A stretch of 64,000 nucleotides of DNA, taken from assembly GCF_040182565.1 (NCBI RefSeq), contig NC_089876.1:61276501-61340500 (forward strand). The letters are read 5' to 3'. This DNA comes from Anser cygnoides (lineage: Eukaryota > Chordata > Aves > Anseriformes > Anatidae). The notes beneath the pieces are model-generated. The model had not been told where the DNA came from and did not search any database. It was given only the letters and a program-made list of their open reading frames with translations. Positions within the stretch are counted from its first letter, which is position 1; every line of letters starts with the position of its first letter. Made by a program: the position numbers and the translations under genes. Positions 26,401 to 36,703 of the stretch are shown piece by piece.

Positions 26401-26944
26401 TGTAGCGATCCTGGCTGGTAGACCATTGTAAATGGGGGAGTTAGTGATCCACACAATGGTTTACCTGACTAGGACCGAGTCCAAAGTGTGCTGTGCTGCA
26501 CTGCATGTCCAGTTTAGTCTTCAGGCCAGTGTTGTTGTGCACAAACTCCTTGCCTTCAGGATAACCTAAGCCATCTTAGTGTAGTGGAGGAGCCTGGAGG
26601 CAACTCGCACTTGGTACCAGCCTTTATCTAAAAGTGCAAGAAGTTCATGCAAACATCTTTCCTGTTTGACAGTAGAAATTATCAACAGAGTTGCTCTCTT
26701 GTTAAAAAATCCTGTAATAGCTCAAATGACCAAAATGGAGTAACTCTTTCTGCAGGGAGACCTGCACGATGTGCTGCAGGTTGATTGGAAACCCTTTTAA
26801 AGTTGCACAGCTCTGGGTTCCCAGCATCTGTAGGCACTCGAGACTTTCTATACTGTTTTCTCTTTCTTTATTGTGTTAGCTCTAATAAATAGCATTGTAA
26901 GTTATACTTTATAGAGTCTGAGTGCCTTTATTGAGACAATAACA
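26401..26944 (+). mobile_element. Possible solo LTR of an endogenous retrovirus
   Basis: The stretch starts with TGTAGCGATCC and ends with AATAACA, which fits the TG...CA ends of a retroviral LTR. Inside, the promoter-like order is right for a + strand LTR: an inverted CCAAT box (ATTGG) near 26784-26788, a TATA-like TTTTAAA at 26795-26801, and a polyadenylation signal AATAAA at 26884-26889, then about 55 bp that would be the end of R plus U5. The length (about 544 bp) is normal for an avian LTR. No internal gag, pol or env sequence and no primer-binding site follow, so it would be a solo LTR. Flanking target-site duplication is not visible (CTGTT before, GACTT after), so the ends or the whole call may be wrong. 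Confidence 0.4.
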
Positions 26945-28941
26945 GACTTGCACTTCCTGGTGCAAAACACTATTCTTTTGAGGCTTAAGATTTGACAACA
27001 CTTTTCAGCGTCACCTCTAGAAATTTTATGGATGAGAACAATCTCAGGTAGGAGACCTATTTTTCTCACTCAACATATCTGTTGTTATAAAACAAGTACA
27101 AAAATGGGGGTGGGGGTGTGAAGGTCAAATAAGGGATGTGTCAAAACCTTTTGCTCTGACTCTTCTATTAAACCACATCATGAAGTTCTTTTTTATTACC
27201 TTCGTGATTTCTACAAGGAAAGAAAGCCATTTTGTTTCCATCTTTCTGGATGGTGTATGAAATACAGAAGAATGCTTAGAAAATCCAAATAGACAGTAAT
27301 TATACAGTATTATCTGAGGACTAGTTTAAAATAGGTGCTTTGGTAGAATACAAGGACAGATCAATAACCTCTCATTACAAAAAAATCCAAAGAAACTTCT
27401 GAATTTTCTTTCAAGCATATGGTGTAGAGACAACCTGCAATTTATAGTGTAACACCTGAAAGAACAATGAGCTATGTATCAACACTTCCAATAGAATTCA
27501 AGCAAGAGAAATAAGAGCTCTCCGCTGAGAAAAATGAAAAAGGAAAAAAAGATACCTGCCAAGATCTTCAGGGACTGTACTAATATTATTCATCTAAGTA
27601 TTAATGACTCATTCTGCCCCAAAGTAGAACTATTCACATAAAAAATACTAGGAAAATGAAATCTTAAAAGAGACCTAAGGGCAGTACTGCAACCACAAAG
27701 CTTTAACTAAGGATGATCAGGTCAACCAAAATATCTTGTCCTGAGGCACAGACTTAATGGGTAAGTAAAGTCTTTCTAGTCTTTCTTTGGATCTTTGTTA
27801 GCTTATAGCCAAGACTGAGCACATCACAGATTTTGTATTATTTTCCCCAGCATTTTGGTTTTGCCAGTTAGTGTCAGATAGCTGCATGGGGGGGGGGGGG
27901 GGGGGGGCGGGGGGGGGAGAAGAAGAAATGTTCAGCCATTAATAAGATTATAAGATTTCCTCCAGATTTTGCATCTTTATCTGTGTTCAGCAACACAGAA
28001 TTTTGACAAAGATAGTCTCAGCAGAAAAACAGAGAAATGCATCTTATGCATTTTTAAACAAAGAAGTGAAGCAAAAATAAGATGAAAAACAGAAGCAAAT
28101 AAGAATGAATTCTGAAGATCAGCATTTTTTGAGGTGCTTCAGGAAAGCAAGAGAGATCACCACTGCAGGGACTGAGCTGCATGGTTTATCCCAGATCCTG
28201 AGATGACATGACACAAAAAAAAAAAAAATGTTACATGAAAAATGTCTCAAAGTCAGGGCACACAGAAAACAGGCTCTGGACAGGTAAGGTAAAAGAAAAG
28301 GAGGTATTAGGGAAAAGAGAAAGCAATGACAGCACATAACATCTATTTGCAGTGTTCAAAACAACCTTCAAGTGTGAAAAATGTGGAAAGAGAATGACTT
28401 CACTGGGAGGAATTCTTCATGGCAATGATGGACAGCATTGCCTCAGAGGCAGATATCGGTCTGAAAGAAAACAAATGGACTATTATATTTAATTGAAGTT
28501 GGCAATGAGAATACAAGGCCACGTTGCCAAAAAGGGTGGCAGTTAAACTGAAAGAGGGGTCAGACTGAAGCAAAGCAAAAGACTAAGTAAACTGATTATG
28601 TTGTCTTCAACATGAACTGAGTATATGGGCATGTGAAAGGTGTAAAAATTTCACCTGGGAAAAGTATCTGTCTTAAGGGTATTCAGCACAATCACAAGTA
28701 TTCCCTCTCTGGCACTGTGCAAAAGTAGTATAATTTTAAAAGTGTAAAACATGCCTTCCAGGGGAAAGGGAGTACCCAGCTGAGTTGGTAAAATCCAGAA
28801 TGAATATAGCTACCCTATAAGTCATGCCTTGAGGAATGACTTATATATATTGTTATATATATTTATTGTTATATATTCTTATATAAATATCTTCAAAGTA
28901 AGAAATGAGAACAAGCAAAATGTAAACACTTGGAATGGAAT
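26945..28941. other. Unannotated DNA leading to the purine satellite
   Basis: No gene or known transposon was recognised. It contains a short G-rich TGGGGGTGGGGGTG stretch near 27105-27120, the poly-G run listed separately, and an AT-rich block at about 28838-28893 made of TATATAT and TTATTG pieces lying just before the purine satellite. Confidence 0.55.
27888..27917 (+). repeat. Poly-G run, G20-C-G9
   Basis: Twenty consecutive G, one C, then nine G, followed by a purine-rich AGAAGAAG segment. Such a run can form a G-quadruplex. It is also a site where sequencing and assembly often miscount bases. Confidence 0.95.
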
Positions 28942-31037
28942 AGGAAAGGGAAGGGAAGGGAAGGGAAGGGAAGGGAAGGGAAGGGAAGGGAAGGGAAGGG
29001 AAGGGAAGGGAAGGGAAGGGAAGGGAAGGGAAGGGAAGGGAAGGGAAGGGAAGGGAAGGGAAGGGAAGGGAAGGGAAGGGAAGGGAAGGGAAGGGAAGGG
29101 GAGGGGAGGGGAGGGGAGGGGAGGGGAGGGGAGGGGAGGGGAGGGGAGGGGAGGGGAGGGGAGGGGAGGGGAGGGGAGGGGAGGGGAGGGGAGGGGAGGG
29201 GAGGGGAGGGGAGGGGAGGGGAGGGGAGGGGAGGGGAGGGGAGGGGAGGGGAGGGGAGGGGAGGGGAGGGGAGGGGAGGGGAGGGGAGGGGGGGGGAGGG
29301 GAGGGGAGGGGAGGGGAAGGGAAAGGGAAAGGGAAAGGGAAAGGGAAAGGGAAAGGGAAAGGGAAAGGGAAAGGGAAAGGGAAAGGGAAAGGGAAAGGGA
29401 AAGGGAAAGGGAAAGGGAAAGGGAAAGGGAAAGGGAAAGGGAAAGGGAAAGGGAAAGGGAAAGGGAAAGGGAAAGGGAAAGGGAAAGGGAAAGGAAAGGG
29501 AAAGGGAAAGGGAAAGGGAAAGGGAAAGGGAAAGGGAAAGGGAAAGGGAAAGGGAAAGGGAAAGGGAAAGGGAAAGGGAAAGGGAAAGGGAAAGGGAAAG
29601 GGAAGGGAAAGGGAAGGGGAGGGGAGGGGAGGGGAGGGGAGGGGAGGGGAGGGGAGGGGAGGGGAGGGGAGGGGAGGGGAGGGGGGGGAGGGGAGGGGGG
29701 GGAGGGGAGGGGAAGGGGAGGGGAAGGGGAGGGGAAGGGGAGGGGAGGGGAGGGAAAGGGAAGGGGAGGGGGAGGGGAGGGGAAGGGGAGGGGAGGGGAG
29801 GGAAGGGAAAGGGAAAGGGAAAGGGAAAGGGAAAGGGAAAGGGAAAGGGAAAGGGAAAGGGAAAGGGAAAGGGAAAGGGAAAGGGAAAGGGAAAGGGAAA
29901 GGGAAAGGGAAAGGGAAAGGGAAAGGGAAAGGGAAAGGGAAAGGGAAAGGGAAAGGGAAAGGGAAAGGGAAAGGGAAAGGGAAAGGGAAAGGGAAAGGGA
30001 AAGGGAAAGGGAAAGGGAAGGGAAAGGGAAGGGGAGGGGAGGGGAGGGGAGGGGAGGGGAGGGGAGGGGAGGGGAGGGGAGGGGAGGGGAGGGGAGGGGA
30101 GGGGAGGGGAGGGGAGGGGAGGGAGGGGAGGGGAAGGGGAGGGGAAGGGGAGGGGAAGGGGAGGGGAGGGGAGGGAAAGGGAAGGGGAGGGGGAGGGGAG
30201 GGGAAGGGGAGGGGAGGGGAGGGGAGGGAAAGGGAAAGGGAAAGGGAAAGGGAAAGGGAAAGGGAAAGGGAAAGGGAAAGGGAAAGGGAAAGGGAAAGGG
30301 AAAGGGAAAGGGAAAGGGAAAGGGAAAGGGAAAGGGAAAGGGAAAGGGAAAGGGAAAGGGAAAGGGAAAGGGAAAGGAAAGGGAAAGGGAAAGGGAAAGG
30401 GAAAGGGAAAGGGAAAGGGAAAGGGAAAGGGAAAGGGAAAGGGAAAGGGAAAGGGAAAGGGAAAGGGAAAGGGAAAGGGAAAGGGAAAGGGAAAGGGAAA
30501 GGGAAAGGGAAAGGGAAAGGGAAAGGGAAAGGGAAAGGGAAAGGGAAAGGGAAAGGGAAAGGGAAAGGGAAAGGGAAAGGGAAAGGGAAAGGGAAAGGGA
30601 AAGGGAAAGGGAAAGGGAAAGGGAAAGGGAAAGGGAAAGGGAAAGGGAAAGGGAAAGGGAAAGGGAAAGGGAAAGGGAAAGGGAAAGGGAAAGGGAAAGG
30701 GAAAGGGAAAGGGAAAGGGAAAGGGAAAGGGAAAGGGAAGGGAAGGGAAGGGAAGGGAAGGGAAGGGAAGGGAAGGGAAGGGAAGGGAAGGGAAGGGAAG
30801 GGAAGGGAAGGGAAGGGAAGGGAAGGGAAGGGAAGGGAAGGGAAGGAAGGGAAGGGAAGGAAAGGAAAGGAAAGGAAAGGAAAGGAAAGGAAAGGAAAGG
30901 AAAGGAAAGGAAAGGAAAGGAAAGGAAAGGAAAGGAAAGGAAAGGAAAGGAAAGGAAAGGAAAGGAAAGGAAAGGAAAGGAAAGGAAAGGAAAGGAAAGG
31001 AAAGGAAAGGAAAGGAAAGGAAAGGAAAGGAAAGGAA
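28942..31037 (+). repeat. 2.1-kb uninterrupted homopurine satellite (GGGAA/GGGGA/GGGAAA/GGAAA blocks)
   Basis: Every base from 28942 to 31037 on the + strand is A or G: 2,096 bp without a pyrimidine. Approximate block order is (GGGAA)n 28946-29097, (GGGGA)n 29098-29316, (GGGAAA)n 29317-29605, irregular (GGGGA)n 29615-29805, (GGGAAA)n 29806-30020, irregular (GGGGA)n 30030-30226, (GGGAAA)n 30228-30735, (GGGAA)n 30736-30860, and (GGAAA)n 30858-31037. The two irregular GGGGA blocks share the same internal pattern, so part of the tract was duplicated as a larger unit. Long open frames on both strands (over 700 codons, made only of Gly, Lys, Arg and Glu, or of Pro, Phe, Leu and Ser) arise because no stop codon can form in most phases of pure-purine DNA. 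They are not genes. Known behaviour of such DNA includes intramolecular triplexes and G-quadruplexes. Confidence 0.97.
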
Positions 31038-31642
31038 TACAGAAGTCATCATCTCTGTATTAACTTAAAGAAACTAAATTGATATGCAAGAAGAGAATAT
31101 CTTCCACTAACTACAAGAGGAAAAATTCAAAAAGAGGTGGTTGCTGCCAAATGTTTTCCTGTACTTGTTACATCTTCAGTATTCTGGCAGCTGTCATTAA
31201 AAACACATATATATCTGGTGCATATTCAAAACCTCTTTCAGATACTGTGTTTCTCAGACTGCCACTTGGTTTATGTCCAAGATTCAGGGTGTTTCAGTAG
31301 AAAATATACACATTTTTGAAACTCTGTAATGTATGAACATCTGTTTAGGTGACATTTTGACATGAAGTGGGTGGAAAGGGGGAAAAGTATATGACCAGAG
31401 GCTTTGAACAGTTTTAGAAAGAACTCAAGCTGTCAGGCTACAGCTAGCTTAAACAAAACCTAAGTTTTTTTCTATGCAAATAACTGTTCTAAGAGCAATT
31501 ATCACAGCAAGAGGCCTGGTAAACAACAGCAACATTAAGGCTATCACAAAAGATATCTCAAGTATGTGAATCACATTTGGAAAATTTTATCTCATTTGAC
31601 TAAGGATACCAGCCTACAGAAAGAGCTACTACTATGACACAT
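31038..31642. other. Unannotated DNA between purine satellite and CR1
   Basis: Ordinary AT-rich sequence with only short open frames (73 codons or fewer) and no recognised family. It separates the satellite from a CR1 copy. Confidence 0.6.
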
Positions 31643-32273
31643 TCACAGATTCACAGATTTCTCTAGGTTGGAAGAGACCTCAAGATCATCGAGTCCAACC
31701 TCCGACCTAACACTAAGTACTCCACTAAACCATATCCCTAAGCTCTACATCTAAACGTCTTTTAAAGACCTCCAGGGATGGTGACTCCACCACCTCCCTG
31801 GGCAGCCCGTTCCAATGCTTAATAACCCTTTCGGTAAAGAAGTACTTTCTAACATCCAACCTAAAACTCCCCTGTTGCAACTTTAGCCCATTCCCCCTCG
31901 TCCTGTCACTAGGCACGTGGGAGAATAGACCAACCCCCACCTCTCTACAGCCTCCTTTCAGGTAACTGTAGAGAGCGATGAGGTCGCCCCTGAGCCTCCT
32001 CTTCTCCAGGCTGAACAAGCCCAGCTCCCTCAGCTGCTCCTCGTAAGACTTGTTCTCCAGACCCCTCACAAGCTTGGTCGCCCTTCTCTGGACTCGCTCG
32101 AGCACATCCATGTCCTTCCTGTAGCGAGGGGCCCAAAACTGAACACAGTACTCGAGGTGCGGCCTCACCAGAGCCGAGTACAGGGGCACAATCACTTCCC
32201 TCGACCTGCTGGCCACACTGCTTCTTATACAGGCCAGGATGCCGTTGGCCTTCTTGGCCACCTGAGCACACTG
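31643..32273 (-). mobile_element. CR1 LINE, 5'-truncated 3' end copy
   Basis: Minus-strand CR1 of about 630 bp. On the + strand it begins with two TCACAGAT octamers (the CR1 3' terminal repeat), then TAGGTTGGAAGAGACCTC and ATCATCGAGTCCAACCTCC, then the C-terminal ORF2 region. Similarity to the larger CR1 copy at 36704-37924 stops at the bases GCACACTG (about 32273), which marks the 5' truncation. The two copies are close relatives: by eye, most positions agree over the shared length, including the long 3' UTR. Confidence 0.95.
31725..32261 (-). pseudogene. CR1 ORF2 C-terminal fragment (178 codons open)
   Basis: The open frame codes for the last part of CR1 ORF2 only, from AKKANGILACI through VPLYSALVRPHLEYCVQFWAP, the RRATKLVRGLENKSYEEQL region and LGLFSLEKRRLRGDL, to the terminal LEVFKRRLDVELRDMV. 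All catalytic reverse transcriptase motifs are missing because of the 5' truncation, so the fragment has no enzyme activity. The frame is uninterrupted, so the copy is fairly young. The apparent ATG start is internal and has no meaning. Confidence 0.85.
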
Positions 32274-33842
32274 AACATGACAAGAAATACAATTTTTAAA
32301 TGACCATTTGAGAAATTTAGGTAATTAAATAAGAAAGTTCCAGTCTTGAGGGACTCAGAGTAATCTGCAAATCAGGTTTTCCCCAGTTGCTTCTAAAATC
32401 ATTGACAGAGCTCTCCTACTGAAATGTGATCAAAGCAGGTCACATACACGAGCAAACCTGAACATTGGTGTTCTCAAAGAGGCAAGAGGCTACTCACTTT
32501 CAGTCCATGCAGGTAAGAAGTGTAAATATTTTGCACCAATATTAATAGATTGCTTCAGACCAGGGCCAGTTCAGTCTACATAATGTGGGTAGCAACATTC
32601 TCTCTCACTCTCTCATAGCTGATTAAATGATCAGATGGAGAGGGGAGAGAGAAGAGAGAAAACTGAATGTAAACCTGACAGAAGAATGTCTACATGTTTT
32701 CTGTAAAATAACTTGCTCCAGTGCAGAAAACAATATCTAACATTTGGTGAGCTAGACCATCTTACACTTGATGACAATATTCTCTTTTCAAGTGCTTAGA
32801 CTGGAGTTTTAAGAATTATGAGCTGAAAATCAAGTATATCCAGGTAAATATATATATCAAATGGAATCTAAATCAATATAAAGTATATGCAAGCTTTGAG
32901 ACTACTATCTCACTTAAACCAAGTACTTACAGACTTATATCTTTTAAAGATATCTGAAATACACCCTACATTAACCCACTCTTTGTCTGTAAGCGGTTAC
33001 AGTGCATGTTTAAGATCTACACGGAAGTAGTGTGGATTTCCAGACACTGCCTTCTTTATCAGTACACTGAAATTTATGTTAAGAATTAAGTTTATTGATT
33101 CTTTATTAAAATATTAATATGTTAATATTATATTGAATTAATTATATTGTTTATTGTAATAATAGAATATAAGATTTAATAAAATATTAAATATTGATTC
33201 TTTGTTAAAATACTTATTGATTCTTTATTAAAATACACTACAGATGTGCAGCGAAGACCTTGCTTTTTTGTGTGTTTCATACCAAGAGGGTAAGTGGAAA
33301 ATTCCAGGCATGTGAAATATGGTTATTATCCAGGCAAAGCTAGAAAATAAGCAACATTCCAGGTTAGGAGATGCTAACTTGGAGTCTTGATCCAGAAATG
33401 TTCTTCTTTAAAGCAGATGAAACTAAAGATTCTTCTAAAAATCTCATTAATTTGGCTTACATAATTTTATTTACTTGACCAATTTTCATGTTTATTTTAG
33501 ATTCCATAGTTCTTTTCTTCTTATGCAGATACATCATTAGCTTGTTTCTGAGGCTACCTCTTAAAATACAGTCCAAGAGGAAAGGTAAAGGAACTTATAT
33601 AGCTTCCTATAACTAATGTACTAGGACTGTTTCTGGGGGCTTTCCCTCCCATGGGAACCCTCTTTGATCCAAACAGGCAAACACCAGTTTTTCAGACAGA
33701 GTAAACTGTATCATCCAGCGTCTTATTAAACCACTGAAGGAAAGGGAATAGACTAGGAAGCAACCACACGGCTGAAGGAGCCATACAGATGCTTACAGCA
33801 GCACTCAGGAAGGTTCCAGAGAAGAGACAGGGAGCTGAAATT
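32274..33842. other. Unannotated AT-rich DNA with local repeats
   Basis: No gene was recognised. A CT/GA-rich patch lies near 32600-32660. Between 33090 and 33240, three copies of TTGATTCTTTATTAAAATA (one with G for A) occur in very AT-rich DNA, suggesting local duplication. Confidence 0.55.
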
Positions 33843-34317
33843 AGAATCATAGAATAGCCCAGGTTGGAAAGGACCTCAAAAGATCATCAGGTCCAACCTC
33901 ACATGAAAAGAAAGCCTGGATGAGGTTATCTAGAACCCTGTCCAATTGCATATTGAAAATCTCCAGCAATGGGGATTCTACCACATCCACGGGGAGACTG
34001 TTCCAGTGATTGATTGCTCTCACTGTAAAAAAAAAAAATCTCTTTCTATATCTAGACAAAACCTCCCTCAGCGAAACTAGTATCTTTAGTCCTTGTCTTC
34101 TCCACATGGCTCCTTGTGAAGAAAGAACCTCTGTTCTCTGTAGCCACCCTTTAAGTACTTAAAGTACTTAAAGTACTGAAGTATTGTGATGAGGTCCCCC
34201 TGAGCTTTTTCTTCTCCACGAAGAAACTTCTTCAGTCTTTCCTCATACATCAGGTTCTCCAGCCCTTTGATCATTTTTGTGGCCTCCTTTAGACCCTCTC
34301 CATTGTATCTGCATCTT
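33843..34317 (-). mobile_element. Old degraded CR1 LINE fragment
   Basis: The + strand starts AGAATCATAGAATAGCCC and continues with AGGTTGGAAAGGACCTC and AGATCATCAGGTCCAACCTC, the reverse complement of a CR1 3' end. The minus strand then gives broken CR1 peptides: VRAINHWNSLPVDVVESPLLEIF (33847-34107) and MIKGLENLMYEERLKKFLRGEEKAQGDL (34086-34274) lie in different frames, so there is at least one frameshift. A run of A at 34026-34037 and a small CTTAAAGTA tandem at about 34151-34175 disturb the frame. It is more diverged than the other large copies, hence older. Confidence 0.88.
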
Positions 34318-36703
34318 TATTTAGTTGTTAATTAATTTAGATATTAAATAAGAAATCTTAAATTCAGAATGGATCATTGCGAGCATAGCATAACCTTTTC
34401 TACAATGCAGGTTGCAGAAACTTCTGTAATAATCTAGGCTCTGAACTAATAACACATTTCTGAACTGCAGCATGTCTTAAGCGTCGTCCTCTCCAAGTGC
34501 TCCCTCAAAAAAACCTCTACAATTGGCCTGTGCTAATTCTTTCATATGGCAGTATAAAACAAGACTTCTTTCTCTTCACCTACTCCCATTGCCAACCTCT
34601 TAAAACTGCAGTTTTCGAAAACAAAAAGATTTTGATGGAAATAAGGCAGTTAAAAACCCTTAAAAGAATTTGCTGACTTCCTTTCGTCTCCCTTGCTTTC
34701 ATCTAGTTAACAACTAGAGCTAGTTTTCTATTTAACCTCAGAGGAACTTAACAGGTATGAGCAATTAAAAGAAGTTTGATAGCCATTAGCATTTGTCTGA
34801 CTCTTTCATAGATACTGTAAACATTTCTGTCTGATTTTGTAAAGATCACTAAATACTAATGCTTGGGGTGTAAAAAAATGATATTTTTTTTTTAATTACA
34901 ATTAAATTCTCAGCATCCAGAATTAATAATTTCCAGTTTCTCTAGCAACAAAAGTAATGAAGATACTATGTTTGAATCTGAGCAACATACTGGAGGGTAT
35001 AGAGTACAATGTACTAAAATTTATATATTTATATTTTTTTAATAATAATAATAATAAAGACAGATAGAAGGAGGGGAATAAGGAAAAGGAGAGGGAGACT
35101 TTCTGAGTCAACATTTTAGAAGTGAAACTGCTCTTTGGCATGCAAATAACTTCTCTGATTAGGTGAGTGACTGTTTGTTTTTTTCCCTAGAATGAGTTCT
35201 TTATTGCAAAGACAAAAGAGAACAACTCACCATTAACTAAAATGACCCAGAGTACCCACTAATATTTAATGGACTTATTGGCAAAGATCTCAAATAAGAA
35301 CACAGCTAGAAACCACAAGTTAGAAACAAGGTAGGTAAAAAAAAATATATTTTTTCAATAGTTTCTGACAATATATTTCTTACATAACTTAATGTGCAAA
35401 AATCATTGGCCTATTACAGTTAAGAAATGAGGAATTTTAAGGACTATTAAACACTGCAAATAGATCAGCAGAAAGTTATTCAGTGCAGGTGTTCTTATAA
35501 TTAGGTAACATTGGAAAAATGTAGTGTTCAATGATCCTTGTGCTTTGCCCTTCTCCCCGGGTAGGGATGAATATTATTATTCATAATTAACCCCAATCTC
35601 CATTCCAGTAGAAATAAACATTGAGTGTAAAACAGAAACACTTTATTTTTATAATATTTTAAACTATTTTCTGACACTTATGTGTATATTTTTTTCATTC
35701 ATACTTATAATTACTAACTTTTACTGGAAACAAAAATGGTAACACATTGGGAAGAGACTGCTGGGGTTTTCACTCATTTAATTTGAACAGAATGGACCTA
35801 GGAAGCTCAGGAAATTTTTCTGTTTTATATTTGCTAGTCTAACCTTGTTATTTCAAAGGTCACAGGTTAGTACGTAGGATTTTAAGGTTGTTATAGATTG
35901 CTGTTTTCTTTCTTTCTTTTTTTTTTTTTCCCAGTTTGTTCCCACAAACATTCAGCATACCTGTTTCCAGATAGAAAAAAAAATAATGGTTTTAAAAAAC
36001 ACCTCTGTTTATTCAAGGAAGTTTATTCACGGCAGTTATTTAGTTATTTGATAGGCACCTGGGTGAGTGTCATTCACTGAGATGAAATGGTCTGTGTCTT
36101 GAACAGTTTATAAAGTTCATGTTGTCATTCCAGTGATGGGATTGCTGTTTTGTTTAATCAAAGGAGTAGCTATGCCTACAAAATTTTTATGGGACTGTGA
36201 GATTAAATGATTTAGCCATACAATATTGCAGCTAACACACGAAAATATGCATTTAGAATATAACGCATGAAAGTGAACTCCACATGAAATACTAATAGGA
36301 CTTTCATTCTTTGTTTTGAAATTCAGTAGGGAAAATTTGGACCAGTGGACATAGGTATTTTGTTTGTTTGTTTGCTTGTTTTGGGGGGGGGGGGGTGGGG
36401 GGGTAGGGAGAAGGAATGATGGAGAGGGAGTGGTGGGCTTGAATACCTATCACACAGATTTGACAACTATTTGAGGAAAAAATTATCTGTAAATAATATG
36501 TATATTAATAAGTACAAGAATTTTTCCTCAATATGCGTCTGATATTCTGCTATTCAAAACTACATTTAAAACAACTGAAAGTGGTCAAACAAAACAAGAA
36601 AAATTAGAAACAATCACAGAGATGCCCAAGTAATGTTTCAAAATATGCTTCAAGATATGCTGCTTGATCATTCCACCCAAATCTAGTGCTGGAAGAAATA
36701 ATC
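34318..36703. other. Unannotated AT-rich DNA
   Basis: No gene was recognised. It holds a (TAA)n run at about 35040-35058, poly-T stretches near 35908-35930, and an interrupted G-rich run at 36383-36408 listed separately. Confidence 0.6.
36383..36408 (+). repeat. G-rich run (G13-T-G7-TA-G3)
   Basis: Preceded by TTTG repeats (about 36359-36382), this stretch has thirteen G, a T, seven G, then TAGGG. It can form a G-quadruplex on the + strand and is error-prone in sequencing. Confidence 0.9.

Noticed and set aside
28829..31068. Very long open frames (over 700 codons) on both strands, rich in Gly-Lys-Arg-Glu or Pro-Phe-Leu-Ser
   Set aside because: They lie in pure-purine simple repeats in which stop codons rarely or never form. 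Overlapping frames on both strands are equally long, and the protein would be plain repeats. They are not genes.
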